From assembly GCF_024171535.1 (NCBI RefSeq), contig NZ_JALJZV010000005.1, positions 1-64,000 on the forward strand: DNA of 64,000 nucleotides, read 5' to 3'. Positions 8,181-17,898 of the stretch are shown in pieces. The first letter of the stretch is position 1. Each line of letters begins with the position of its first letter. Both the position numbers and the translations under genes were made by a program. The notes beneath the pieces are model-generated. The model was not told the DNA's origin and ran no database searches. It saw nothing but the letters and a program-made list of their open reading frames with translations. The stretch is from Flavobacterium sp. HSC-61S13. GTDB lineage: Bacteria > Bacteroidota > Bacteroidia > Flavobacteriales > Flavobacteriaceae.

Positions 8181-9314
8181 CTACACCGCATTTATGTCAT
8201 AAACACCATTAACTAATATTTTTGTGTTTTTTTTCAACTCTTTAGCGAATATTTCAGCATATTTTTCATTTTTTAGTAAAATTTGCACATTGATTTTTTT
8301 CAATATCATATTATTTTCACTTTTGCGATCCAAAATAAAAACATAGCTTAAATCGCCCTCTGTCACCACGGCTTTAGTGGGAACTCCCAAAGCAATTCGC
8401 TCTGAAGTAGCAATTTTTGCCTCTGCAAACATGCCACAAAACACCCCCTCCTGATATTCTTTTGGAAAATGTGCTACCACAGAAACCGTTCTATTGGTTT
8501 CATCAATGGTTTTACCGATCGAAAAAATCGTTGCTGGAATACTCTTTAAAGATGTCTCCGAGATCTGAAAAGTCAAATCTTGATTCCCTTTAATTTTATC
8601 AATATCCTTTTCAAAGACTTTTAAGTTTAACTGCATAGCCCGCGTATCGACAATCTCGATCATGGATTGTTCAGGAGATACAAACATCCCTATGGCCGCC
8701 GTAACTTGGTTTACCGTTCCTGAAATCGGAGCTACCAAAGCTACACGAGAGGAAAACTGTCCTCGAGCCACCGCTTTTAAGTCGACATTAAGCAAGTTTA
8801 ATTTTGCGGTGATACTCTTTAATTTCGCCTGTGCAGTTCTATATTCGCTTTGTGCTTGCAAAAAATTCTTCTGAGAAGCAATCCGTTCTTCAAACAGCAT
8901 TTTTTGTCTTTCGAATTCCGATTTTAAATACCCGATTTGCTCATAGGTCTCTAGATAATCTTTTTGGATGTCAATTAAGTCCGGGTTTTCCATCTGAACA
9001 ACGACCTGCCCTTGTTTTACATATTGCCCCTCTGCAACTAAAATTGCTTTGATGTACCCGCCTAACATGGCATTGACCTTAGCCTTAAACTGTGGTGCTA
9101 CATCAATTTGTCCCGTTGCAGCGATTTCATCTCTAAAGGTGTAATTAGTCAGTGTATCGAAACTCATTCCAATAGATTGAAACTGCTCTTGCGTAATGAG
9201 GCGTTCGTCTGCAGCAAGTGTTGATTGCTGTTGATCTTCCGTTGTATTTGTCGTTTTGTTACACGATAAAAACAAAGCCAGAAATCCGAATAATAGTATG
9301 TTTTTAGTGGTCAT
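8181..9314 (-). CDS. RND efflux periplasmic adaptor lipoprotein (CzcB/CusB type)
   Basis: The 377-residue membrane-fusion protein starts with a lipoprotein signal peptide (LFLSC, Cys 18). It shows a barrel-sandwich half motif (GYIKAILVAEGQYVKQGQ), a coiled-coil hairpin (about residues 125-185), the second half motif (APISGTVNQV) and C-terminal beta domains. It bridges the inner-membrane RND pump to the outer-membrane channel. It begins one base after the CzcA-CzcC stop codon, so the two are cotranscribed. The pump family exports heavy metals such as Cu, Ag, Co, Zn or Cd; the metal cannot be read from this protein. Confidence 0.92.
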   Translation of the reverse strand: MTTKNILLFGFLALFLSCNKTTNTTEDQQQSTLAADERLITQEQFQSIGMSFDTLTNYTFRDEIAATGQIDVAPQFKAKVNAMLGGYIKAILVAEGQYVKQGQVVVQMENPDLIDIQKDYLETYEQIGYLKSEFERQKMLFEERIASQKNFLQAQSEYRTAQAKLKSITAKLNLLNVDLKAVARGQFSSRVALVAPISGTVNQVTAAIGMFVSPEQSMIEIVDTRAMQLNLKVFEKDIDKIKGNQDLTFQISETSLKSIPATIFSIGKTIDETNRTVSVVAHFPKEYQEGVFCGMFAEAKIATSERIALGVPTKAVVTEGDLSYVFILDRKSENNMILKKINVQILLKNEKYAEIFAKELKKNTKILVNGVYDINAV

Positions 9315-9315
9315 A

Positions 9316-12300
9316 TTAGTAGTTTAAATAGTAAAGATTAAGATTGGCTTGTATATAAAGCAATTGATTTTCGAGGTATTCTTGTCTTAAAGCTAGGGCA
9401 TTTTCAATACTGCTGATGTATTGAAAGAAATCAATTGCACCGTTTTGATAACTCATCGCTCCTACTTTAAAGAGTTCATCGGCCATTTGTTTCCCAAATG
9501 ATTTGAAATAATCCATACCCTCCTTTGCTTTTGCAATTTCAGATTGTTGATTTTTCACAAATTGGTTCATCGTGATTTCTAAATTTTCGCGTTCGAATTC
9601 CCAACCTTCTGCAGCGAGTTTGGAAGCCTTAACCTGCGCTTTGGTTTCTCCAAAAAACAAGGGTATCGCAACACCTACCTGGAAACCATACATCGCTTGA
9701 GGCAAATGCTTGTTGGTCCCCTGAAAATATTCAAAGGTCAAATCGGGCATATAAGCTTGTTTTTGCTGTTTAATCGCTGCTGAAAATTGTCCCGACTTTG
9801 CTTCTAGTAGTTGTTCGTAGCTATCTCTTACCAACGGCTCTTCCAAACCAAATTCCCATTCCAAACGCTTTTGCAAAACCACAATACTATCTGGCCCTTG
9901 CACCAAAGCTTGTAACTTCTGATTCTCAATTTGCAATTCTTTTTTTAATTGATTGAGCTGTACTTTTACCTGCTGGTACTTGGCTTGAGAGGTAATCTTC
10001 TCAAGATAATTGGTTTCCCCCAATTCAAATTTGCGTTGACTGGCGTAGGAGAAGTTGTGATACAAACTATCCAGTTGTTCTAAAAGTTCCAATTTATTCT
10101 TTAGGTAAACCACCTGATAGTACGAGCCCGCAACTCCATAGGACAATCGCGTCTTATCCCAAGTGGACTGTGCATCTTCAACGGTATAATTCGCCTGAGC
10201 TAATTTCTTTTTAGCCTGATAAACCGTTGGGAAACTGATTTTTTGTTCTACTCCAAAAACCCGAAGTGCCTTGTCGTTATCCGCTTTATTGTTTTCGTCA
10301 AAACTGTAATAAACATTGGTTTTTTCAATCGAATAGGCCGTTTTTATTTCTGCTTTTGCACGAGCGGTTTTCTTATCCAAAGCCAACACACCTTTATTGT
10401 TTTTTTGAGCAGTCGCAATTAAGTGTTCTAATTCACTTGGACCTTGTGCATAAGTTGTGGTACTCATTCCCAATAAACCAATTACAATCAAGGCCGGCAA
10501 GGCACTTTTCTTTTGCTTTTTAAGTTGTTTGAGTCGCAACAATTTGTACAACACCGGTAAGACCAACATGGTTAAGATGGTAGCTGTAAACAAACCTCCA
10601 ATCACTACGGTTGCTAAAGGTCGTTGTACTTCTGCCCCCGCATTACTCGAAATAGCCATCGGTAAAAACCCTAAAGCCGCTGCCGAAGCCGTTAATAATA
10701 CCGGTCTTAGTCGATCTGTTGTTCCTTTGATAATCAATTCATCTATATTTTTCATTCCCGACTTGGTCAATTCATTAAAGTGTTCCACCAATACAATTCC
10801 ATTTAAAACCGCTATTCCGAATAAGGCGATAAATCCAACCCCTGCCGAGATACTAAAGGGCAAATCCCGCATCCATAAAAACAGCACTCCTCCAACTGCG
10901 GAAAGCGGTATGGCTGTATAGACCATCAGCGCTTCTTGAATCGAATTAAATGCAAAATACAACAGTAAAAATATCAACAACAAGGCGACAGGTACAGCAA
11001 TCATTAAGCGATCTTTAGCACTTTGTAGATTTTTAAATTGTCCTCCATATTCAATCGAGTAACCCGCAGGCATTTGCAATTCCGTCCCCAATTTTTTCTG
11101 TATATCAAGAATAACACTTTGCAAATCGCGATTTCTCACATTCACACCTACTACAATTCGCCTTTTGGTGTCTTCCCGTGAAATTTGAGCCGGTCCTTCG
11201 GTATAACTGACCATCGCCACCTCCTCTAAAGGTATTTGTTGGCCGGATGGCGTTGTTATATACAATCCCTTTAAATCGTCGAGACCCGTTTTATATTGTT
11301 CATCTAATCTGACCACCAAATCAAACTTTCGCTCTCCCTCAAATACATTTCCGACTTGCTTTCCCGCAAATGCCAAAGCAATCGTTTCATTGACATCGGC
11401 AATTCTCAATCCATATCGCGCTATTTTCTGACGGTCGAAGACCACGCTCATTTGTTTTAAACCCGCTTGCTTTTCAACGATGATGTCCGATGCACCTGGA
11501 ATATTCTCAATCGCGTTACGAATCTGATGCGCCATCTTACTCAATACGTCCAAATCTTCTCCAAATAATTTAATAGCGATGTCTGCCCTAGATCCAGAAA
11601 TCAATTCATTAAAACGCATTTCGATCGGCTGTGTAAATTCAATTTCCATATTTGGAATGAATTTTTCTATTTCCATTTTCATCTTATCGGCCAACTGATC
11701 TTTAGTGCTGGCAGAAGTCCACTCGCCTTTAGGATGCAGCTTAATAATCACATCGGTTTCCTCCATAGACATCGGATCTGTTGGAACCTCAGCGGCACCA
11801 ATACGCGTGACCACTTGATCTACTTCCGGAAAACGATCTAAGAGTATATTTTCGATTTTAGTCATGATTTCTATGGTTTTGGAAAGCGATGTTCCCGTCT
11901 TTAGTACCGGTTGAATTACAAAATCTCCCTCGTCTAGTTTTGGAATAAATTCTCCTCCCATCTTCATAAATAATCCTATAGCAACAATCAGTAATACACC
12001 AGCACTGATCAACACCGCCTTAGTGCGCTTTAAAGCCCATTCAATTAGCGGTTGATACCAACGATTTAAACGATTGATAAGCCTTTTTGAAAAAGAGTTT
12101 TCTTTTTCAACGGTTGGTTTTAAAACTAAGGATGAAATAACAGGTACATAGGTCAGACACAAAATCATGGCACCGATCAGCGCAAAACTAAAGGTCATGG
12201 CCATTGGTTTAAACATTTCCCCCTCTACTCCGGTTAACGACAAAATCGGAATAAAGACTATCAATATAATTAACTGCCCAAAAAAGGCGGAATTCATCAT

Positions 12301-13644
12301 TTTATTGGTGCTATTAAACGTGATTTCGTCAATAGCTGCCTGTCGATCTGCCTTGGGTAACAATCGTAAATCGGCTCCACTACGCACAATCTTAAAAGCG
12401 ACAAATTCGACGATAATAACCGCTCCATCGATGATGATTCCAAAGTCAATCGCCCCCATACTCATCAAATTGGCATCGATATCAAAGAGATTCATCATCG
12501 ATATGGCAAACAACAAACACAACGGAATAACCGATGCAACGACCAAGCCCGATCGAAGATTACCCAACAGTAAAACCACGACGAAAATTACAATCAAACA
12601 ACCCAAGATTAGATTTTCTGCTATGGTAAAAGTGGTTTTACCTACCAATTCACTACGCTCTAAAAACGGATTGATATAAACTCCTTCCGGAAGTCGGTTT
12701 TGCACCTCAGCAACACGGTCTTTTACCGCGCTTAGAACCTGTTTGGAGTTACCGTTTTTAATCATCATGATTTGACCCAAAACTTTTTCCCCTTCACCAT
12801 TCCCTGTTATCGCTCCAAAACGATTGGCACTACCTAAACGCACTTGAGCTACATCATTTACTAAAATGGGTAGGTTGTTGTGGTTTTTTACCACTATAGC
12901 ACGAATATCATCTAGAGAAGTGATTTTTCCCTCCCCTCGAATAAAGAAACTTTGATTTTCCTTTTCTATATACGCCCCTCCAGCAATACTGTTATTGCTT
13001 TCCAATGCCGTAAAAAGTTCTTGCACCGAAACGTTCATCGCTTTGAGTTGAGCCGTATTGATCGCTACCTCATATTGTTTTAGATGTCCCCCCCAAGTGT
13101 TGACCTCCACGACTCCGGGAATTCCCGATAATTGTCTGCGAACGATCCAATCCTGAATGGTTCTTAAATCGGTAGTCGTATAACGGTCTTTGAATTCGGG
13201 TTTAACCTCTAAGGTATATTGATAAATTTCTCCCAAACCCGTTGTTATCGGACCAATTTCTGGACTCCCAAACCCCTCTGGAATTTCTTCTGCGGCAATT
13301 TTGATCTTCTCCGCTACCAATTGCCTCGGCAAATAGGTCCCCATACTTTCCTCAAAAACTAAGGTCACCACCGATAAACCGAATTTAGAAATCGATCGAA
13401 CTTCTTTTATGCCCGGTAAGTTCGCCATTTGAATCTCAATCGGATAGGTCACAAACTGCTCTATATCTTGCGTGGATAAGGTACTCGAAGTGGTAATCAC
13501 CTGAAGTTGGTTGTTGGTAATATCGGGAACAGCACCTATAGAAAGTTGCGTCACGGAATAAAGTCCAAAACCAATTAGTCCAAATGTAAAAAGCAGAATT
13601 ATAAGCTTGTTTTTCAAGCTAAATTTGATCATTCCTTCCAACAT
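9316..13644 (-). CDS. CusA/CzcA heavy-metal RND pump fused to a CzcC/TolC-like outer-membrane channel
   Basis: At 1442 residues this is far longer than a stand-alone CzcA (~1040). Residues 1 to about 1040 are an HME-type RND transporter, with the segments DFGIIIDGAVIIVEF (transmembrane helix 4 acidic residues) and GEFIPKLDEGDFVIQP. Residues 1067-1442 are a TolC-family channel with long coiled coils. Between them, residues about 1046-1066 form a signal-peptide-like helix ending in TYAQ, as if the czcC signal peptide had been kept when the two genes fused. Proton-driven metal export is the family role. It is preceded by the histidine kinase gene with an 80-bp gap that holds a promoter and an inverted repeat. 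Confidence 0.95.
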   Translation of the reverse strand: MLEGMIKFSLKNKLIILLFTFGLIGFGLYSVTQLSIGAVPDITNNQLQVITTSSTLSTQDIEQFVTYPIEIQMANLPGIKEVRSISKFGLSVVTLVFEESMGTYLPRQLVAEKIKIAAEEIPEGFGSPEIGPITTGLGEIYQYTLEVKPEFKDRYTTTDLRTIQDWIVRRQLSGIPGVVEVNTWGGHLKQYEVAINTAQLKAMNVSVQELFTALESNNSIAGGAYIEKENQSFFIRGEGKITSLDDIRAIVVKNHNNLPILVNDVAQVRLGSANRFGAITGNGEGEKVLGQIMMIKNGNSKQVLSAVKDRVAEVQNRLPEGVYINPFLERSELVGKTTFTIAENLILGCLIVIFVVVLLLGNLRSGLVVASVIPLCLLFAISMMNLFDIDANLMSMGAIDFGIIIDGAVIIVEFVAFKIVRSGADLRLLPKADRQAAIDEITFNSTNKMMNSAFFGQLIILIVFIPILSLTGVEGEMFKPMAMTFSFALIGAMILCLTYVPVISSLVLKPTVEKENSFSKRLINRLNRWYQPLIEWALKRTKAVLISAGVLLIVAIGLFMKMGGEFIPKLDEGDFVIQPVLKTGTSLSKTIEIMTKIENILLDRFPEVDQVVTRIGAAEVPTDPMSMEETDVIIKLHPKGEWTSASTKDQLADKMKMEIEKFIPNMEIEFTQPIEMRFNELISGSRADIAIKLFGEDLDVLSKMAHQIRNAIENIPGASDIIVEKQAGLKQMSVVFDRQKIARYGLRIADVNETIALAFAGKQVGNVFEGERKFDLVVRLDEQYKTGLDDLKGLYITTPSGQQIPLEEVAMVSYTEGPAQISREDTKRRIVVGVNVRNRDLQSVILDIQKKLGTELQMPAGYSIEYGGQFKNLQSAKDRLMIAVPVALLLIFLLLYFAFNSIQEALMVYTAIPLSAVGGVLFLWMRDLPFSISAGVGFIALFGIAVLNGIVLVEHFNELTKSGMKNIDELIIKGTTDRLRPVLLTASAAALGFLPMAISSNAGAEVQRPLATVVIGGLFTATILTMLVLPVLYKLLRLKQLKKQKKSALPALIVIGLLGMSTTTYAQGPSELEHLIATAQKNNKGVLALDKKTARAKAEIKTAYSIEKTNVYYSFDENNKADNDKALRVFGVEQKISFPTVYQAKKKLAQANYTVEDAQSTWDKTRLSYGVAGSYYQVVYLKNKLELLEQLDSLYHNFSYASQRKFELGETNYLEKITSQAKYQQVKVQLNQLKKELQIENQKLQALVQGPDSIVVLQKRLEWEFGLEEPLVRDSYEQLLEAKSGQFSAAIKQQKQAYMPDLTFEYFQGTNKHLPQAMYGFQVGVAIPLFFGETKAQVKASKLAAEGWEFERENLEITMNQFVKNQQSEIAKAKEGMDYFKSFGKQMADELFKVGAMSYQNGAIDFFQYISSIENALALRQEYLENQLLYIQANLNLYYLNY

Positions 13645-13659
13645 GATTGTTTATTTTTT

Positions 13660-13712
13660 TACAAAATTACCCTCGATATTGGACAGTTTCCTTAAGCTAG
13701 ACTTAAGAAACA
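13660..13712 (-). promoter_or_regulatory. czcA promoter with inverted-repeat operator candidate
   Basis: On the minus strand a TAATTTTG -7 element (13669 to 13662) lies 18 bp before the czcA start. No TTTG is present at the -33 position. An inverted repeat, GTTTCCTTAAG (13686-13696) and CTTAAGAAAC (13702-13711), begins about 16 bp upstream of the -7 and covers that spot. A poor -33 covered by an operator is the usual look of an activator-dependent promoter, so a response regulator site is likely. The binding protein is not in the window. Confidence 0.5.
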
Positions 13713-13724
13713 ATTAGAAATGGA

Positions 13725-15110
13725 TTAGATCGGTTTATTTAGAATAAGTCTTACTTCAGTTCCTTTATTCAATACACTACTTATATCAATCTGGATTTGT
13801 AGTATTTCACCGAGTTTTTTGACGATGGAAAGTCCTAAACCCGTGCCTTTCACCTGAGAATCAATCGCATTTTGAGCACGGAAAAATTGATTAAAAACCT
13901 CCTGTGCCGATTGTTGAAAACCAATTCCACTATCGGAAATGATCAATTCAACCCGATCTGCTTTGTCAGTAAAAGTAATCAACAAGCTTCCGTTGTCGAC
14001 ATTGTATTTAATCGCATTGGATATTAAATTATTTAACATCATCACAAACAAATGTTTGTCGGTATAAACCGCAGGTGCATGATCTAAAAAGACCTGTATC
14101 TCAATGTTTTTTTGTTGTATAGCCCAGCCAAAGCGCGGTATCACTTCCTCCATCAATTGACGTAAGTACAATGGCTCTTTGTTGATCTCGCTTTGAGTAT
14201 TTTCTATGCGTGCCAATAAAAGCAAGTCATCGACTAAAGTATTCATCCGTTTGATTTCCGCTATACAAAAATCAATTTTTTCTCGGTATTCGCCTTGCTC
14301 CCTTGGTTTTCGGATCAATACCTCTAAGGTACCCTGAAGGACAGCTAATGGTGTGCGTAATTCATGAGAAGCATGTGAAGTAAACTCTTTCTCGCGTTCC
14401 AAAGCTTTTTCAATGCGCTCCAACAGACTGTTAATCGTCAAAGTCAACTCATATAACTCATCCTTATTTTGAGGTAAAGGAACGCGCTCAGACAAGTTTC
14501 GCTCGGAAATTCGACGCGACGTTTTTATAATACTTTGTACCGGTCGTATGCTTTTTCCAGCAATGATCCGAGCCAGAAAAAATAAAACCACCAATACAAA
14601 TGGATAGGCAAACAACAGTATTCGTTCGAGATTTAAAATGACCATAACCGCATTTTCACGAGACATGGCTACCAACAGATAACCCACCTTGTCGCCTTTC
14701 TCATAAATAGGTACCTGGATTTGACGAATTAGTTTATGCTCTAAAGTAGTATCAAATAAATCTCCATCTGTAAACCCTTTGTCAAAAAGCAATTCCTTGT
14801 CCTTTAGGTTAGGTGATTTTTCAAATAAAATTCCCTGTTCCGATACAAATTCGACAAAGACCGGGTTGACATCAATGGCATTGTGCTCACGTTCCATCCA
14901 CTCGTCCTCATACAAAAGCTCTATTCTACCATCGACATATTGGTATTCCGATAGGTGCTTCTGCACTTCTGTTTGTATATTATCGTCTATGTGCTTATTG
15001 AGAGTTATAGATACAATTTGATGTACCACAATAAACAAAATCAAAATTAAAAAAGCCGTTCCCAAAATGTAATAGAAAGCAATGCGGTTTTTAATAGACA
15101 AGGAAAACAT
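13725..15110 (-). CDS. membrane sensor histidine kinase
   Basis: The 461-residue protein has two membrane helices (about residues 11-31 and 163-185) enclosing a ~130-residue periplasmic sensor. These are followed by a HAMP linker, a HisKA dimerisation domain with the phospho-acceptor in SHELRTPL (His 249) and a HATPase domain with DSGIGF and GTGLGLSIVKKL. By position it should control the adjacent metal pump, as CusS or CzcS do. No response regulator gene lies next to it on either side, which is unusual for this family; upstream there is only a tandem repeat block. A CAAAAATA (TATTTTTG on the minus strand) at 15127-15134 could be its -7 element. Confidence 0.92.
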   Translation of the reverse strand: MFSLSIKNRIAFYYILGTAFLILILFIVVHQIVSITLNKHIDDNIQTEVQKHLSEYQYVDGRIELLYEDEWMEREHNAIDVNPVFVEFVSEQGILFEKSPNLKDKELLFDKGFTDGDLFDTTLEHKLIRQIQVPIYEKGDKVGYLLVAMSRENAVMVILNLERILLFAYPFVLVVLFFLARIIAGKSIRPVQSIIKTSRRISERNLSERVPLPQNKDELYELTLTINSLLERIEKALEREKEFTSHASHELRTPLAVLQGTLEVLIRKPREQGEYREKIDFCIAEIKRMNTLVDDLLLLARIENTQSEINKEPLYLRQLMEEVIPRFGWAIQQKNIEIQVFLDHAPAVYTDKHLFVMMLNNLISNAIKYNVDNGSLLITFTDKADRVELIISDSGIGFQQSAQEVFNQFFRAQNAIDSQVKGTGLGLSIVKKLGEILQIQIDISSVLNKGTEVRLILNKPI

Positions 15111-15155
15111 ATATAAGAATTTTGAACAAAAATACGTTTTTTTTAGCGGATACTT

Positions 15156-15830
15156 TTATAGGCTGATACGCAGATGGGCGAATACGCTGATACGCGAGTA
15201 AGTTGAAGGCTGTTCCATTTTTACGAGTAAGGGCGAATGGGCGTATGGACACATAGGCTTTAGATGCTGATACGCTGATGGGCGAATTCGCAGATACGCG
15301 AATAAGTTGAAGGCTGTTCCATTTTTACGAGTAAGGGCGAATGGGCGTATGGACATATAGGCTTTAGATGCTGATACGCTGATACGCTGATACGCGAATA
15401 AGTTGAAGGCTGTTCCATTTTTACGAGTAAGAACGAATGGGCGTATGTGCGAATGGACATATAGGCTTTAGATGCTGATACGCAGATGGGCGAATACGCT
15501 GATACGAGAATAAGCTAGATGCTGTTCCTTTTTTATGAGTAAGGGTGAATGGGCGTATATGCGAATGGACATATAGGCTTTAGATGCTGATACGCTGATA
15601 CGAGAATAAGCTAAATGCTGTTCCATTTTTACGAGTAAGGGCGAATGGGCGTATCTGCGAATGGACATATAGGCTTTAGATGCTGATACGCTGATGGGCG
15701 AATACGCTGATACGCGAATAAGTTGAAGGCTGTTCCATTTTTACGAGTAAGGGCGAATGGGCGTATATGCGAATGGACATATAGGCATTAGATGCTAATA
15801 CGCTGATACGCTGATGGACGTATAGGCAAA
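15156..15830. repeat. ~105-bp tandem repeat block, non-coding
   Basis: The marker GGCTTTAGATGCTGATACGC recurs at about 15256, 15361, 15464, 15576, 15671 and (degenerate) 15783, giving a unit of roughly 95-112 bp and about six copies. Each unit also contains AAGGCTGTTCC, TTTTTACGAGTAAGGGCGAA and GGGCGTAT. Inside the units are shorter repeats of GCTGATAC. Open frames across it (15156-15668, minus) translate the repeat and are not genes. The same family, in opposite orientation, occurs at 61620-62035, with relatives at 38890-39035 and 39575-39715. It separates the histidine kinase from the acyl-CoA synthetase. Confidence 0.9.
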
Positions 15831-15911
15831 TTAACATTTAGCTCTAGGGATATACCAAATATTTCAATATATTTATAAAACACAGTATCAACCCCTTATT
15901 TCATTTTGATC

Positions 15912-17603
15912 ATGACGGATTATTTTAAAAAAATCAGCGAATTGATTTCCTTACAAGATTACGAAGCATTAAATCATGTAGAATTAAAAAAACCCTTGTA
16001 TTTCAATTGGGTTACCGAAGTTTTTGAAGCGATTCACGTCAAAAACCATCCTGATAAAACGGCTTTATTGTGGACCAATGAAACCGAAACACTCCACTTT
16101 ACTTTTAAGAACTTACAACAACGATATAATCAATTGCTTAGTTTTTTAAGAAACAAGGGCATCGTTCAGGGTGATGTCGTATTAACCCAAATGATGTTTC
16201 AGCCCATCAATTGGATTGCCATTTTGGCTACGATAAAAGGCGGTTTGCAACTGGTTCCTGCCGCTAGTATACTCGGTGTTCAGGATTTGGTATATCGCAT
16301 CGAAAAAACCACCCCAAAAGTTATCATATCCGATTTGGACAATGCGGCTAAAATAGACGAGGCAGAACGTCTAGGTAATCATAAAATCACCGTAAAAATC
16401 ATTGCAGAAGGAACGCGAGAAGGTTGGGTATCACTAGACGAAATCGAACTGGAAGCAAGCACTGCAGAGGCTGCGAAAACTCAAGCTGATGATAATCTTT
16501 TTTTATTCTTTACATCTGGAACTACAGGTTTACCGAAGATTGTGTGTCACACCCATTGGAGTCATCCCATCGGTCATTTGACAACAGCTTCTTGGATTGG
16601 GCTTACTGCCGATGATATACATTATAACATTTCACAACCCGGTTGGGCAAAATTTGCATGGAGTAGTGTTTTTGCTCCATGGAATGTTGGTGCAACTGTA
16701 TTTGCACACCATACAACCGAACGTTTTAATGCAGCAAAAACACTACAACTGATCGAAAAACATCAAATCACAACCCTTTGCGCCCCTCCAACGGTTTTAC
16801 GATTATTTATACAGGAAGACCTCACGTCTTATACTTTTAAATTTAGACAATGTGTCGCCGCAGGAGAACCGTTAAATCCCGAAATTATCGAACAATGGAA
16901 AAAGGGAACAGGAATTTTGATACGCGATGGGTTTGGACAAACGGAAAGCACTTGTATGATTGCCAATCTTCCCGGTAAAAAGTTAAAAATGGGATCGATG
17001 GGAAAACCGACGTTTTTATATGAAATCATCATCGCAGACGATGAAGGAAATCCAATACCGAATAATGAAGAAGGAAATATCTGCGTAAAAACTAGCACGG
17101 AGCGCCTTAATGGACTATTTAAAGGGTATTTATACGATAAAGAACGCGAAAGACAAGTATTTCGCAACGGTGTATATTTCACCGGAGATAAGGCCTATCA
17201 AGATGAAGATGGGTATATATGGTTTGTCGGTAGAGATGATGATGTTATTAAGTCTTCCGATTATCGAATTGGCCCCTTTGAGGTTGAAAGTGTTTTATTG
17301 GAACACACAAAAGTTTTGGAATCGGCAGTAGTAGCAAGTCCGCACGAAGCAAAGGGTTTTGAAGTTAAAGCCTTTGTCGTGCTACAAGATTTTAGTTTGG
17401 GTTCGAAAGAACTGGCCGATGAATTGTTTGCCTATTCCAGAACGCATATAGCTCCATACAAAATGCCGCGACTGATCGAATTCGTCAGCGAACTACCCAA
17501 AACCATCAGTGGGAAAATCCGAAGAGTAGAACTCCGGGCATTACAAGCTGAAAGAATTGCAAAAAATCAAATCGTCGAACGAGAGTATATCTATAGAAGG
17601 TAA
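15912..17603 (+). CDS. AMP-dependent acyl-CoA synthetase (medium-chain ACSM-like)
   Basis: The 563-residue protein belongs to the ANL adenylating superfamily. It shows the P-loop-like FTSGTTGLPK, the DGFGQTE adenine-binding motif, FTGDKAYQDEDGYIWFVGRDDDVIK with the hinge, and the C-terminal catalytic lysine in KTISGKIRR. The family activates a carboxylate with ATP and joins it to CoA. The overall pattern (NISQPGWAK, SSDYRIGPFEVES) resembles medium-chain acyl-CoA synthetases more than acetyl-CoA synthetase, but the substrate is uncertain. I prefer the ATG at 15912 to a TTG six bases upstream. It converges on the cassette array to its right. Confidence 0.9.
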   Translation: MTDYFKKISELISLQDYEALNHVELKKPLYFNWVTEVFEAIHVKNHPDKTALLWTNETETLHFTFKNLQQRYNQLLSFLRNKGIVQGDVVLTQMMFQPINWIAILATIKGGLQLVPAASILGVQDLVYRIEKTTPKVIISDLDNAAKIDEAERLGNHKITVKIIAEGTREGWVSLDEIELEASTAEAAKTQADDNLFLFFTSGTTGLPKIVCHTHWSHPIGHLTTASWIGLTADDIHYNISQPGWAKFAWSSVFAPWNVGATVFAHHTTERFNAAKTLQLIEKHQITTLCAPPTVLRLFIQEDLTSYTFKFRQCVAAGEPLNPEIIEQWKKGTGILIRDGFGQTESTCMIANLPGKKLKMGSMGKPTFLYEIIIADDEGNPIPNNEEGNICVKTSTERLNGLFKGYLYDKERERQVFRNGVYFTGDKAYQDEDGYIWFVGRDDDVIKSSDYRIGPFEVESVLLEHTKVLESAVVASPHEAKGFEVKAFVVLQDFSLGSKELADELFAYSRTHIAPYKMPRLIEFVSELPKTISGKIRRVELRALQAERIAKNQIVEREYIYRR

Positions 17604-17639
17604 AACTACTAGTTCACTCCTAACATTCTTTAAGAATCA

Positions 17640-17877
17640 TAGTAACGTGCGAAGAGACCTATCCTATTTTGAAAAAAGCAGAATACTTACTAATCATAAT
17701 TCTAAATAAACCATTATTTAGAAACACAAAAACTCTCAACATAGTTGAGAGTTTTTGTGTTTAATATAAACCACGCGAGAGGACTCGCGCGGTAGCGTAT
17801 CCAGACATCTTTAACAATCGCGCACCAGCGAGGAGGTAGCCTAGCCGGATATTTTTAATACTCGTGCACCAGCGGGG
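17640..17877 (-). repeat. cassette-array element R0 (degenerate terminal copy)
   Basis: This is the leftmost copy of the array element. The promoter-like third is decayed, but a perfect 19-bp terminator stem (17722-17740 with 17744-17762, loop ATA) and the CGCGAGAGGACTCGCG hairpin are intact. The right-end unit (GGTAGC..., ATATTTTTAATACTCG..., CACCAGCG) is present twice in tandem, ending at CACCAGCGGGG. It closes the array against the converging acyl-CoA synthetase and can terminate both transcripts. Confidence 0.85.
17722..17762. terminator. bidirectional terminator at the left end of the cassette array
   Basis: AAACACAAAAACTCTCAAC and its exact reverse complement form a 19-bp stem with a 3-nt loop, ending in T-rich sequence on both strands. 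It is the best-preserved example of the terminator carried by the array elements. Confidence 0.85.
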
Positions 17878-17898
17878 TCAGCATAACTCTAACTATAG

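Noticed and set aside
15156..15668. Three overlapping 66-codon frames, minus strand
   Set aside because: They are translations of the ~105-bp tandem repeat, identical in period to the DNA, with similar products from unrelated repeat blocks at other sites.
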